Position numbers and translations under genes: made by a program | In this document: positions 23,346 to 35,526 of the stretch, piece by piece | Numbering within the stretch: position 1 is the first letter of the stretch | Layout of the letters: each line of letters opens with the position of its first letter | NCBI GenBank assembly: GCA_907163375.1 | Contig: CAJQUW010004443.1 | Location: forward strand, 186,001 to 250,000 | Length of the DNA stretch: 64,000 nt | DNA from: Prostheceraeus crozeri | Lineage: Eukaryota > Platyhelminthes > Polycladida > Euryleptidae | Direction: 5' to 3' | The notes under the pieces: model-generated | Told to the model about the DNA's origin: nothing | Seen by the model: the letters and a program-made list of their open reading frames with translations, nothing else | The model's database searches: none

Positions 23346-26262
23346 CAGGGCTGTGGAGTAGATGCGTCATCTCATCGGCTCCGGCTCCACGACACTGATG
23401 CGTAAGACTCCGGCTTCAAATTCAGGTTCTATCTATGCTGGTTATCCTGGATCCGTTGAACGGTTTTTTTTGGATAACGGTGTGGCCTTTAGAGGCTTGC
23501 TACAATCATCATTAGTTTTTATTAACAAGCAACGACTTAAGTTAATAAAAATGATAATAGCCTAATATAATGATAAATAACATACTTGTCACATATTTTT
23601 GCATGAATTGACTATCTCTGAAAGATAAAATAAAGTTATAGCCTGGATTGGTTAAATTAGATAAAGATCTCCCGCACTGGCTAAATATAAATTGGCCTAG
23701 CCTGCAACCAGTCTACTACGAGGCTACATTAAATAAGACCACATGAGTGATGATGATATACCTAATTAGCCGTCACAGGGGCCGAATATAAGCTTTTTAA
23801 CAAAGCTTGAAGATGAAACTGGATAGCGTATGCCTCTAAATAGCTTATAGGACCTGTATCTACTCGAACATGGAAAGGGTATATAACCAAATATACCGTA
23901 TCAATAAAGATATCAATTGCTTTATTGAATATTAAAGTGTATATAGGCTAGCTTAGGTTGTTATCCGATAGTCTGTTGGTCCATGAATAATATGATCGGT
24001 GGGTAGCCCACGACTTATCATCTGTAGAAATTGTAATTTAGATAGTCTCATTGCAGTGTAGGCTAGAAATGTACAATTGAAAATTATACTATAAAAAATT
24101 AAAAAATATCTAATTTAGGACGAGTTTTGTAATTCTATGCAGCATACTTAATAAGTTAAGGCTTAACTTACATTATGTTAATTTCGTATTTTTCATTATG
24201 GCGTAAAGTTGCACTAAATAATTCATCAATGATTCATGTATATTATTATATTCAATTTATGTATAACATATTACCACTATTCCTCTGATGATGGTTAGGC
24301 TGATGAAATGAAAACAAGAAACATAGAATACGAATCAACTATTTATAATCAAAATTCAAAATCTTAAAATCCAAAACTTGCTGATAGGGCTTATACATGT
24401 ATGTCATTCAACAGTACTATTATTCATTGGTTCTAATGAACAACAGTGCATCGATGAGATCTAGCTTCATGCAGCTCCTGTTTGATGGCTGCAAAAGTTT
24501 AAGGGAACTAAAAAGTCTTTCGACGGACACCTGTGATATCGGCATTGCAGATACAATTTTTCTAGCCTGTACCAATTCATCGCATAATTCATATTGCTTG
24601 TCTTCGCTGTCTAATAACTTCCGGAGGTCTCCTTTTCGTCGACCACTGTTTCTTAATGCTTCAATATTTTTCTCCAAGGTGCTCGCGAAGGTTTGATTTT
24701 CCTTATCAGATGAATTGCTTGAGTTCTGCATTCTTTGCATTTGTCGAGTTCTTTCTCATATTCGTCAGCTTCAGGATCATCGGTAGCATCAGAAATCTCT
24801 TGGTCATTTGCAGTTTCCGTTTCCGTCATGTCGGCATTTGTGGAATGCAATTTCATTGCCACTTTCTTCAAGGTATGAATTCCTATTATTTCTTGGGCTG
24901 TGTCTTTTAAGCCTATACGGTACCTGGGATCACAGAATACTGCTGCCAGGAAAAGTTCGTTTGAAAAAAGTAACGATTCTCTCTGTTGAAGTGAAGATGT
25001 CTTTCGCGATCGGGTCTTCGCGATCTTTTCTAACCTAAGCTTTAATAATTGAAACTGTTTGAAGAAGTCTCCTGGAGAAATCTGGGCAGATTGGAGTATC
25101 AAACTAACTTCAAAGGGAAACTTCAACATTTTTTCATTTGCGCAACTTCAGCCCAAATAGCCGCGCTCAATTTCAGATCATTGTTGATTTCTCCAATTTC
25201 TTGAATCGTTTCTTTTATCTCAAGAAGACGAAGTAGCATCATGTATGTTGATCCCCATCTAGTTTCATTGTCCAGTATCGCCATCTTGCATCCTCTTTTT
25301 TTCAGAAGGGCTTGTAGATTGGGTGTCCGAAGCTTTCGAACAACAAATCGCAATTTGACAAGGCGATTTTGGCAGTTTTGTTTCTTCAAGCCATCCCTAA
25401 TGGCGAGTTGTAATGTATGAATACCACATCTCATATGTTGGATATTGATACTTTCAATGCCATTTTCAATTTCACGTGAATCATCATCAGTAGGATCAGT
25501 TTCCTCTTCGATCTCCTCGATCTCAAATTCGTCTGAATGGTCATTGATTAAGTTTTCATTGAGAATTTTCACGCCCTTCGTCATATTAGAAGCGTTACCT
25601 ACAACAACTGCTAAAACCTGACTCTTTTTGATGCCGAACTTCGATATTATTTCTTCAGTCATATTGGCCACATCTTTCCCCTGATGTTTACCACCACTGT
25701 CGAGTATTCCTAACGTTTTCACAACAATTGAGGTTGGACTGTTCTGTTCACTATAGAACTGGACATTTGCTACAAAGAAATTTCTATGTAAGCAAGTGAC
25801 AGCATCTGCTTTAACGAAAAGCAGTTTTCCTGATAGCATTGATTTCAATTCGTTTTGTTTCGTTTCTGCTTCGTCAAGAATATACTTGCGGATGGCCCCC
25901 TGATCTATACTAAGACCAAGTTTTCTAGCCATTTCACTACATAGCATTCGAAATCCATCGCCTTCAAATGCGTCTAATGGAGTTCCTGACGCAGCCATTT
26001 TAACAATTCCATCCTTGAATTGATCTGCGGTCATTTCAATTTTGATTGAAGTTTGTTTGATATTGAAAAATGAAGAAATAGGCTGTTCTGCAATGAGTCC
26101 TGGTGCAGAATTTTGTTTCAAAACTTTTGCTGGCTTCGTTGAATATGACTTGAGAGCATCATGTTCCTGAACTAACTTTGACTCCTCCAGGTGTGATCTT
26201 TCCAGATGTCGTTTCAAATCCCATCTACTTTGCTAGCTTTCGAATGCGCGTGCGGTTTAATG
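23346..26262 (-). mobile_element. hAT transposon, broken
   Basis: The left end CAGGGCTGTGGAGTAG is a classic hAT terminus, and a hAT transposase reads toward it on the minus strand from about 26220. The opposite terminus (ending CCACAGCCCTG) was not found to 27000, so the 5' end seems lost. The right limit given is approximate. Confidence 0.7.
24420..26217 (-). pseudogene. hAT transposase, frameshifted
   Basis: Three consecutive frames together cover most of a hAT transposase. The N-terminal part keeps only the end of a BED finger (LKRHLERSH; a stop lies just upstream). The middle has VVVGNASNMTKGVKIL, MRCGIHTLQLAIRDGL and ILDNETRWGSTYMMLLRLL, the usual RNaseH-like landmarks. The C-terminal dimerisation region has SAMPISQVSVERLFSSLKLL. 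Breaks lie near 25125 and 24700. It lies in the last PDHB intron on the same strand as PDHB. Confidence 0.85.
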
Positions 26263-26923
26263 TCATAGACAATAGAAAAAGGAGGTCAAAAGGCGCCTTT
26301 ATTGAGAGCGTCTCAGTCTTTTTTATTGTTTACATATAAGTCAACATGATATCAGCATAAATTGTTGACAGACGGAAAAAATAGTAATGAAAATTCTTGA
26401 AATCCACAGGTCCATGACATTTGGGGAAATATATTACACAATACGGCTCTTGTGCAGTCCTCCAACCCCCCCCCCCCCATTTTTTTCTGGTCAAAAGATG
26501 CAGCACCATTGGATGTCCGTTTCAGCATCACCGGTTTGAGTGAAGCCTTCCGTGCTGTTGTAAAAATCTACGTGGGTAATTGCGATGTCATAGTCGCAAA
26601 CTTCGTCAGCAAGTCAACGTTGTAATTTGCCTTCGGGTTTTTTCGCATTGAAATATACCCTTTGAATTTTTAAGTCGAAGGAAATTCATTGTGAATGAGA
26701 TACCTTTAGAATAATAAGGCGCTACTAGAAGTGGCTGGGTCGCTTATTGCTATAGCCATGCGTTAATATTAATTGGTGAATGTAAAAAACATGACAGTCA
26801 CGATGTAAAACGGCAAAGCGGGGAGGACGGAAAATGATTCAGAATGCTTCACGTCCAAAAAGATGGATTTATAACTTTTTAATTCGTGCAAACTGCAAAT
26901 AGATATTGACAAACATTACTCAC
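26263..26923. other. Intron DNA with a poly-C run
   Basis: A run of about 15 C at 26465-26479 is the only notable feature next to the PDHB exon at 26924. Confidence 0.4.
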
Positions 26924-27065
26924 TTTCCATTATTCTCGCACAAATTTCGGCTCCCATTCCGCATTGGGGCCATCCACCTTCTACAGTAACAATGTGATTG
27001 GTCTTCATTATCGATTTCACCACCGTCTCCTCGTCCAAAGGTCGTAGTGTTCTTAGATTTATCAC
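26924..27065 (-). CDS. PDHB: PDHB internal exon, C-terminal domain core
   Basis: A 142-nt exon encoding 47 residues from [15 protein letters not shown] to [10 protein letters not shown], plus one base. It carries [20 protein letters not shown], the most conserved part of the E1 beta C-terminal domain, used in subunit contacts. The acceptor is TTTTAG before 27065 and the donor A|GTGAGT after 26924. The last base gives a serine codon (AGT) with the next exon, where human PDHB has glycine (MEGPAFN versus MESPAFN); this is a conservative change at a splice junction, not damage. Confidence 0.95.
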
Positions 27066-28172
27066 CTAAAATTAAATGTATTGAAATAATGTATTTATTT
27101 TGTCGACAATTTTAAGTGAACTGCTTTTACATTTAAGATTTCTGGGATGCCAATCAAACGTGCAAAGAAAATTAACTGAAACCAAAATATTCGAACATCA
27201 AGCAACCGAAAAAGTCAGAAAACCATGGAAACCAGCTTATTGTTTGCCATTTCCAATAGTAAGCGATGCACGAATTATCCATTCGAGAGGGAGCAAGTTG
27301 TCTAATTCTGTGATGTGCCATTTCGATATTAAGGTTAAATTTCGGTTAGAGACCGAAGACGCGCGCAGATGCATCTAATTCTGTGAATGTAACTGCTGAG
27401 CAATTTCTGGCACTGAGATATTGCGTGCTGTTTGTGTTTTTGTAAAGAAACTTCGGCCCTCATTCGTAAAGTTCGACATAATCACAGAGCCTTAGGCTGA
27501 ATTGAATGTGCTATATTATCTAATTGATGAGTCACTGGTGTGGTGCGAACTTTAGCCAGAATTAAGAACAAAGGAGCTAGATGTCTATTATTTACAAGTC
27601 AGACACGCGCATTTCGATTGGTTTCAATCACCTGTTGTGCTATGGGGAACACGCCTACTGAATGGTGCATGCACTGAAAATGAAATCGAAGTCCTAGATT
27701 GTGATCATTATCAAAAAATACACTGTTGCTGCAGCCGACCGCTGAAACAAGCAACATTGTACAGCATATTCTTTCAAGATCTTCAGATGACTTTTGACAA
27801 GTGTCAGAAAGGTAGAATAGTGTGTCTGAGTCGGTAATTGACAAATTATGAAGGATTCAAATGATCAATATTGAATTCTGATCATCATTTTCATATTAGA
27901 GGCCATCGGCACGAACTTTTTGGATGAACCTCGTATTTAAAAAAAGTCTCACTACAAAATAAAAACAGCTTCTGCAACTTAGAGTTCTAGTATCTGATTG
28001 TTCAATGTTCTACAGAATAGAAGTCATTTACGACCGTATCTCCACTAAACCCATCAGTTGATTTTTTAAAATTTATATCGGATGGACGCAATTTATTTTA
28101 ACTCGGTTTGCCAACAGTTGGATCAGCAATTTTGTCTACTTCCATCGTCAGGTGCAGTAAAGTACGATAATA
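27066..28172. other. Intron DNA, no gene recognised
   Basis: The words CGCGCAGATG and ATCTAATTCTGTGA near 27361-27385 recur near 57219-57241, so a small dispersed repeat is likely. No coding domain. Confidence 0.4.
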
Positions 28173-29162
28173 CAGTCGAACCTGTCTTACTGCCAATTCA
28201 AGGAACCGGCGTCAAAGTTTCCATTAACACAGGTTTTGCAACAAAAGAGGTTACAGATGAAATCACCTATTTATTACGATTTTTTATTATTACATCCTAT
28301 GCGTTATATCAAGGAAAAACTTTCATGAACAATAATTGCATAGAAAAGAAATCAGCAATCTTGGCCTGTGAAAATCTGCGACCTAAGTCACGTATGACAA
28401 TTGCCTCAAGTTCAAAAGTAGATTGTAGTATATATGCAGCATGCTTGCAGTACATGAATATGATGTAAATTGATAGAGCTGTGTACAGAACTCATGTATA
28501 CCTGCAATTTAGGCCTACATGTAAACAACAGCATTGTCGGTACACTATGCGCACTACCGATACTGTATAGCCTTGGTATTTTAAATCCTAAAAGGTGAAA
28601 TCATAACATTCCAATGACGTGATTAATGAGGCTATCAAATTTTAAGGTTTGCAATTACATGTCGGAAAAACGTAGCCTACATAGTCACAGAAGAACTATG
28701 ACAGGATACTTTCAATATGTGTGTTGATAGGAATACCTATCCCAAGCACTTTGATATCGAGGTGTAATGAATTACCCAAGCACAGTAGGCCTAACTACAA
28801 TCGCCTACCGATGTTAATAACTTTCCCGAAACATGTAAAATTAAACAAAGTCAGGAGAAAGCAAGCTTATGCGACGCATAAAATCTACACATTTATGTGT
28901 TTATTAGATTTCATTTACTACTTTGTCTGACAAGAGTGGATTGCTATTTTATCTCAACGCCTATCGCAGATATAGTGTTTTGACAATATGAAAGGTAAAG
29001 TCTTTGAAGGGACCGCGAAAATTCATTGAAATAAGACAGGTTTTACGATAAAAAAGGTTGTATGACTATGGTAAAGATAGGAAAAAATTTGGGACCGAGA
29101 CATTTTGTTGCAACATGACAGGTTTTGCAATGGGAGAGGTTGCAATAAGTCAGGTTCGACTG
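28173..29162. mobile_element. pogo/Tigger-like MITE
   Basis: Ends CAGTCGAACCTG(T/A)CTTA are inverted and flanked by TA (28171-28172, 29163-29164). Related words (ACAGGTTTTGCAA, GAGGTT) repeat inside each end. The 990-bp body has no transposase, so it is non-autonomous. The 128-codon frame at 28082-28468 (+) crosses the left end and is not a gene. Confidence 0.75.
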
Positions 29163-30077
29163 TACTTCCACATGTTTTAGCTGATTTGGAAAACTCCGTG
29201 TAAAAATTCTGTTGTCCATTCGACAGAATACTTCAAATTTCATGCCTGGCAACAAAACAGATACATTTCGGGAAGTAGATCCTCATCAGTATGACACACG
29301 CTAACTAGTTTGTGAATAATGTGGCAATATGAACTAGGAACAGTCCCTGCTCCGTACTGATGATGAAAATCTTTCTTTTTCAAATTATCATTCTCCAAGA
29401 ATAGGTCCACAAAATTTAGTATAAGAATTCCGAGGGCGTCACTGATTGAGATAAGAAATAAACTCTCATCGAAGAGTTTATTCGAAAGAATTCCTGCACT
29501 GGACATTCAATATGATGAAACAATAATACAGAATTTTTTCGTATTCTACGCACCAACGTTCCATTAGTGAAATCACCGACCTCTGCGTAAATTGCACATT
29601 ATTTTTATTAATGGACAGAATATCTGTAAGTGGTGTCAAGTCAAATGGTCCTATTTAAGCCTGCTTCCACGAACTATCGGAGACTATTGACTTTACGGTT
29701 CAAATTAACAGAAACCTAGGTTTTACATTTTGATGAAACGATTCTGTTATTAAAATAATATTTTGTGGCTTTCCCTTGTAAAGCCCATTTTGGAGACCAC
29801 TTTGACAATGGAACCCTGCAAGTTGTATGTTAGTAGTGCGCTCCTTGTATGTAAAATGCAAACAGCTAGAAGACAGTGTCAACATCGATGGCCCTGTATG
29901 AATATTCACATCTTGTACAATACCGAAAAACACTAATAATTCAAGTATTTTTGGATGCCAGCTACACGCAGGTGGCAAGGAATGACTGAAAATGATACAA
30001 AACGCTATCATTACCGCGCCAGTTTGTATCCAATTTTGCTCCCAACCGGTGAGGGTGCCCTGACTCACAGCACTGAA
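29163..30077. other. Intron DNA, no gene recognised
   Basis: Two open frames on the minus strand (29240-29506, 29700-30107) show no known domain. Confidence 0.4.
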
Positions 30078-30275
30078 GCCTTTCTTGCTCCTCCCCATTC
30101 CGAACATATTTTTCCTTCTTTAATCCGACGTTCTTCATCTCTTCCTCAACTTGTTTTCGCCAATGGCGCTCAGGCCGTTCTCGTTTTCTATAAACGTCAA
30201 AGTTAAGTGCTTTTTAAAGAGCATCTCATCATTTCTCCTCAACACGTGACCGCACCACCGAACCACATCGTTTTT
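30078..30275 (-). pseudogene. LINE ORF2 C-terminal relic
   Basis: On the minus strand NDVVRWCGHVLRRNDEMLFK and, after a frame change, RPERHWRKQVEEEMKNVGLK match the tail found after the reverse transcriptase in many non-LTR elements (RW.GHV ... RP..RW...V..DM...GL). Only this tail remains. Confidence 0.6.
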
Positions 30276-30343
30276 ATAAATTTTCCTTCACCTCCAAGCC
30301 AAATACTTACATAAAACTAATTTAAAATATTTGCGAGTACATA

Positions 30344-31324
30344 CGTGGTGCGTCCAATAAGTTTCCGGACAAATGTAGAAAAACTGCAAATCTTTATATT
30401 CTGACATGATGGATCATTAATTTGGTATGTGTAGGTTAATTTGGTGTAGCAAGTTTTGATAAGTTTTCGTTTTTGTTAGTCTGCAGGCCCATTTAAAGAA
30501 CATACGAAATTTTGGTTATTTTGATGAATGTAAAACAAAATGATACATATTTTTTCTATTCTGTGCATGACAAATTCGTTGATGGTTGTGTTGTTTAAAC
30601 ATTTATCAACAAGAGCACTTTGATGTGATCAGATAAAACAATAGGTCTTCTGAAGCTTTTCAAGTCAATGTCCCTCATGTTGAAGTGAAGACATTGTTGC
30701 ATGTGATTGACTTCACATCGAACTTCATTCGAGAATGGACGGTTGCGTTGTGAATATAGGTAGCTGACAAAACTGAGTGCTGCATTATTGTGCGCCTGAA
30801 TATTGATTACTGTTCAACATAGCAGATTCTATTTTATGCATTGTCTTCCTCTGTGGCATAGAAATAAACTGTTTATCTGAAGTTCGCTAGAATGGAAATT
30901 GACTCAAGGTCGCGGCACATCCGGGGGAACTAAGTTGGGGCATGAAGAACCAATTAAAAGCTTCGATTTACTCATGTGACTGATTCTAACCCAATGATAC
31001 AGACGTTGGCAGGTGCATCTAAGTGAAAATGCGTGCGATTTATGTGCCGTTATTGTGCATTGCATGAAGCTTAATTTCCATTCTAGAGGTTTTATTGTTG
31101 TCAATTTCTATGCTCTGTGGCGATCTATCGATAACGCTGAAATTCATCAAATTAGCCAAAATTCCGCATGTTTTTTTAAACTAACAAAAAACTAAAACTT
31201 ATTAAAACTTGGCATACCATCCTAACCTACTTTAGTACATATGTCAAATTAATGATCCATCATGTCAGAATTGAAAGATTTGCAGTTTTCTACATTTGTC
31301 CGGAAACTTATTTGACGTACCACG
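30344..31324. mobile_element. Mariner-like relic with about 190-bp TIRs
   Basis: Ends CGTGGT(G/A)CGTC(C/A)AATAAG are inverted and flanked by TA. Matching arms extend about 190 bp on each side with indels (roughly 30344-30538 and 31140-31324). The interior is about 600 bp with no transposase I can recognise. The same long-arm plan is seen in the intact mariner at 19950, but the sequences differ. Confidence 0.8.
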
Positions 31325-31395
31325 TATTAGGTTTGTACTGTAGAACAAATTCATTACTACAGATGCAGAAAATATTTGTATTTTAGTAATATATG

Positions 31396-31900
31396 CACTG
31401 TCCGTAAAAAGTCTGCGCCCCTAGATAAATCAAAGTTTTCACTACTTTTGCCACTTACCACAGACAAATAACGGAATTAAGTGACGGAAGCTTGTAAGCG
31501 TTGACAAACATGCCCCACCTTTGCTATCATAATACGGGTGAATTGGCTATGCAACACTGCCAAGAAAGAATAGTGAGCCAATCAAAAACTGTGAATAAAT
31601 TCCTCTCCAATCGAAGTGAAATGCAGCGTCAGAATATAATATGGAAATACAAATTTACACATTTTGTACAGCATCAAGTGCTACTGAGCGCCTCACAGCA
31701 ATGCCTTGAGCAGCTATGACACTGGCATCCAGAACGCGGTGGTCGTCGGTCGATGATTAGACGAATATATTTCTGGAGATGTTACTCAATTCAGCCTGCA
31801 AAGCAGTTTTGCGATGCGCATGCCAACCTCATGCCGTATATTGTATGTTCAATCGGATTGAGATAGGGACTCCTACTCGGTCACTCCAAGTGAGCATAGT
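31396..31900 (-). mobile_element. Tc1-like transposon relic
   Basis: Minus-strand RSPYLNPIE (about 31848-31874) matches the third catalytic region SPDLNPIE of Tc1 transposases, with D changed to Y; stops and frame changes follow. The sequence CACTGTCCGTAAAAAGTCTG at 31396 looks like a Tc1-type end. The other end was not found. Confidence 0.6.
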
Positions 31901-32026
31901 CATCGCTTTCTTAGCGAAATGTCAGAAATAGTCAGCATGGGTTAGTTCGGGTATTATTAGGGTTTCCTCCCGGGAACTAGGACAATTTCGGGATTCCCGA
32001 TTCCCGGGAAATTTACGGGGAACCCC

Positions 32027-35000
32027 CAGGCCTGTGATTAGCCTATGAAAAAATTGAGGATTTTTTGTGAAAAATTTGAGGAATGGAAACGGAGCCTAAC
32101 ATGATAATTGCAAGAAAAACTACAAATTTTTATCACGGATTTTGGGCCAAACTTCAAATCATAAAAGTCACAACGAAGAAGGTAACCCAAGGGTTGACAA
32201 CACCACACTTTTTGAAGTTGTGTATATTGCAAAGGAATATTGACTTGGTCATAATCACTTCCCGCGTTGTTACGAAGTTAATTTGTTGCCTCAAGTATTC
32301 TGCTTAGAATGCGTCGAACAGAGGATGTCAGATCAAGCTGCTGATATCGCTCTGCTTCACGCTATCGTCTCCAATTCAATGATGCTTGTCAGATTTGTAT
32401 ACTGTAATTTTTTGAATGTAGGATATATCCTCAACCACATGCATCTGGGGCTTTGCAACGATTAATTTTTACAGACTTTAGACAAAATTGGGAGGAGAGT
32501 GACCCATAAGTATAGAAAGCTTAAAATCGTTGACGGAATGCTAGTGACTTAAAAAAAGTCAGTAATTTATCATGAAGGATACGCCACATTACACACTAAT
32601 TTATTAATTTTACTTTATGCTACATAAGTTTTGGTGGGTTTTGTTTACTTGCTAGCGTTTGATCATATCGCTCCGATCTACATTCAAATGAGCATGAATT
32701 CTCTCATACAACACAAAACAAGTGTCGGGAACAGGCTTGCCAGTTGAGTTGTTGGTCTCATACAGGCAAAGAGTGAAAGCTTATCACCTCTATTGGCATG
32801 AAGTTGCGCCGAGATATTGACGTCCACATCTTGCAGTAGACCCAGGTTGAAAATCTACCAACCCAGTACTATGTGGTTCAATGTCTTAATTAATCTAAGT
32901 TCACATACAACGATAAGCAATGTGTGCACAAATTTCACACCAACCTGTGTTCAGCAAATTATGAAAACGATCTATACGTGAATAATTCATCCAGGATAAA
33001 TGTCGGTCGGCAGACCCTGGAAAATGTAGCTGCAAAAAGACTCATGAGATAGCAGAGCTTCATACGTTTCCAACCCCCGCACGCTAGTGACCAGGAGGCA
33101 TGTAGACACTAAATTTAGGGACCATCCGCTTTACCCCGTCGGATGTGTTCATGTTCAGCGGAAATAAAATGAAAGAGAGTGAGTGAAACAAACGCTTCAG
33201 TTGATAAGAGCACTGAAATCCAAGTGGGCTGGGATACCTATGTGTCATCATATAATGGATATGGAAGATTGATATCCTCTTTAAGAAGTACAGGCATGCA
33301 TTTAGCAGCCATATAGTCGCAGACATATAAAGAAGGTTGTGACAAAGGTCAAGATAATTAATGAAAATAATTGAATGTGCATTTTATAGTTGGAATTCTA
33401 AGCAATATTATGAAGTTAGAAGCAAAAAATTGCAGTGTTCAAATATACAATTTCTGTAGGTTGATCGCAGTGTTTCACTCATTAAATACGTGAAAGCATT
33501 TAATGAGTTCGACAGACAATAACTTAGGACAACTTCTCTGCTTAGCAAAATAAGTCCAGAAGAACCGGAACATCTGCAGCCCTGTAGCTTGCAGAAATGA
33601 AAACAACATTCAACGTATTCAACGTAACAAAGTGCGTCAAGGTAACAAAATTAAAAAAAAACAAGCTAACGACTGGTAAATTTTTGATGTGCTAAATATG
33701 ACATGGCTAAGACAAAATTTTTATATCCTAAAATGTCTAGAAATTTAAAAATACTAGAAGGACAAGGAACGGTTCTCCTCTCCTCATGTGGAATGAATTG
33801 GTGAGTAAGTCGCTCTTTTCAAAATTATGTTTATCACTTATATATTGAAAATATTCTACTTAACAGTCTGCCCATTCAGATGATAAAAGGACAGGTCTGT
33901 TTCCAATCAAAATATCAGATCTAGCTAGCACAGCGGGATTACGCTATCTAAAATCTACCAAGTGTGTGAGACAAAAATCATTAAGTTATAAATCATGAGA
34001 GAAGAAAAAGAAAAGAAATAAATCATGAGTGATTCATGATTAGGGGCCATCCATAAAAGACGTCCACAGCGGGGGGGGAGGGGGTCAGTCAAATGCGGAC
34101 AGGGAGAGGGGGAGGGGGCAAGAAAAAGCGGACGTCCGCTTATTCACAAGTTAAATCACTTTTGACACCGAATGGTTAGCGTTTTAAGTTCATCTCTTCA
34201 CTGTAAAGGAATGGTAGACTAATGACTTGTTAATCTGCGATCCCACGAAACAGATGAGTTTGAATAAAGATGTTTACGTTTGACAGGATCTCATATTTTT
34301 GTTGACAAATTCTGAAAATTGATTAATGAAATTAAGATAAGTAATACATGTAAACCGATGGACTATAAAAGAAATTAGTACATCAAATCGTTGACTAGTT
34401 TATAAAATCGTACAGATCTATAAATGTGCTGTCATGCAGTATATAGTATTCAAACGGGAGTTTGGTTTTTCTGTTATTAAGCTTTATAGTATATGTTACT
34501 AGAGTGTAGGTTGTGAAGGTGTTTAATCTGTCTTTTAAGAATGTAAAATTTAAAAATTTGAAGATTGAGCAAGAAAATCGGTTGAAATTATTCCGTGGCT
34601 GACGTAGGATCATCACAACAAATCTGACAGGCTCTGTTATAACATGTACGTCTATCAAGAAATAAGCTAATAAATTATGTAGGTTACAGACATATAGGCC
34701 TATGCACCAAAACGAAAAATAAGATGCAAACAAGGCTTAAGATGCAACGAGACTAAATACCTAAGTGATAGCAACTCAGTTTCATAGCTAATACTGAAGG
34801 CTTATAAATGCGGACGTCCGGGGGGAGGGGGGTCCGAAAATCCGGACACCTGCGGACAGAGGGGGAGGGGGGGTCAAAAATAGTCAATTTTCTGCGGACG
34901 TCCTTTATGGATGGCCCTTTAGTAGCATGGATGTAGGGTACATGTTACAGGACTCTATCTTAGCTTCTTGTTTGGAAGTTTCCATATCATCGTCATTCGC

Positions 35001-35118
35001 CAAAAAAACAATACATTATCCGACATTTAGTCTGTAGTGTGTCGTATTTGAGGAATTTCTCATAGTTAAGCTATATTTGAGGAGTAATAAACAAATTTGA
35101 GGAGTAATCACAGGCCTG
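32027..35118. mobile_element. hAT-like non-autonomous element nested in the hAT end
   Basis: Termini CAGGCCTGTGATTA are inverted. The flanks GGGAACCC and GGGATCCC are close to an 8-bp duplication within the host's own terminal repeat. Subterminal TTTGAGGA words repeat at both ends. About 3.1 kb, of which 874 bp is a further nested element; no coding domain recognised. Confidence 0.65.
34044..34917. mobile_element. GGGCCATCC-type MITE, third-level nested
   Basis: GGGCCATCCATAAA at 34044 is inverted at 34917 and is followed inward on both sides by GACGTCC. Long G-runs lie near both ends on the plus strand, so the subterminal G-rich parts are direct, not inverted. Non-coding. Target duplication unclear. 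Confidence 0.7.
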
Positions 35119-35526
35119 GGGATCCCGGGAAATTGTTATTCATTGAAAAACTATGCAATCAACATTTTTAGCGTACGATTTTGGGGTCTGACTCAATGCA
35201 TGAGCTCCGTTAACGTCATCAGTAGATTGAATAACCGAGTGTACGCAGAGCATAGAAGTATTCTATGTTCTATTTCTATGACGCAGAGTTATCGATGCAT
35301 CAGCGAAGCCAGCGATGAGGCAGGGAAGCCAATGAAGCTAAATCGCAGCACTATTCACAACTGTTCATAGTGTTTATGCAGTGTGTGACAGGATGAAACA
35401 AACATCGATTAGTGCAGATTAATTCTGATTGGTTGAGCTCGAAAGTGTTGCAGGGAAAATATCCGATTACTTACTTGGAAGTTCTGTTTTTCATTATCTT
35501 ACCGAGTTCACGTAGATTATACGTAC

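Noticed and set aside
28082..28468. 128-residue protein
   Set aside because: It runs across the left end of a pogo-like MITE and has no domain.
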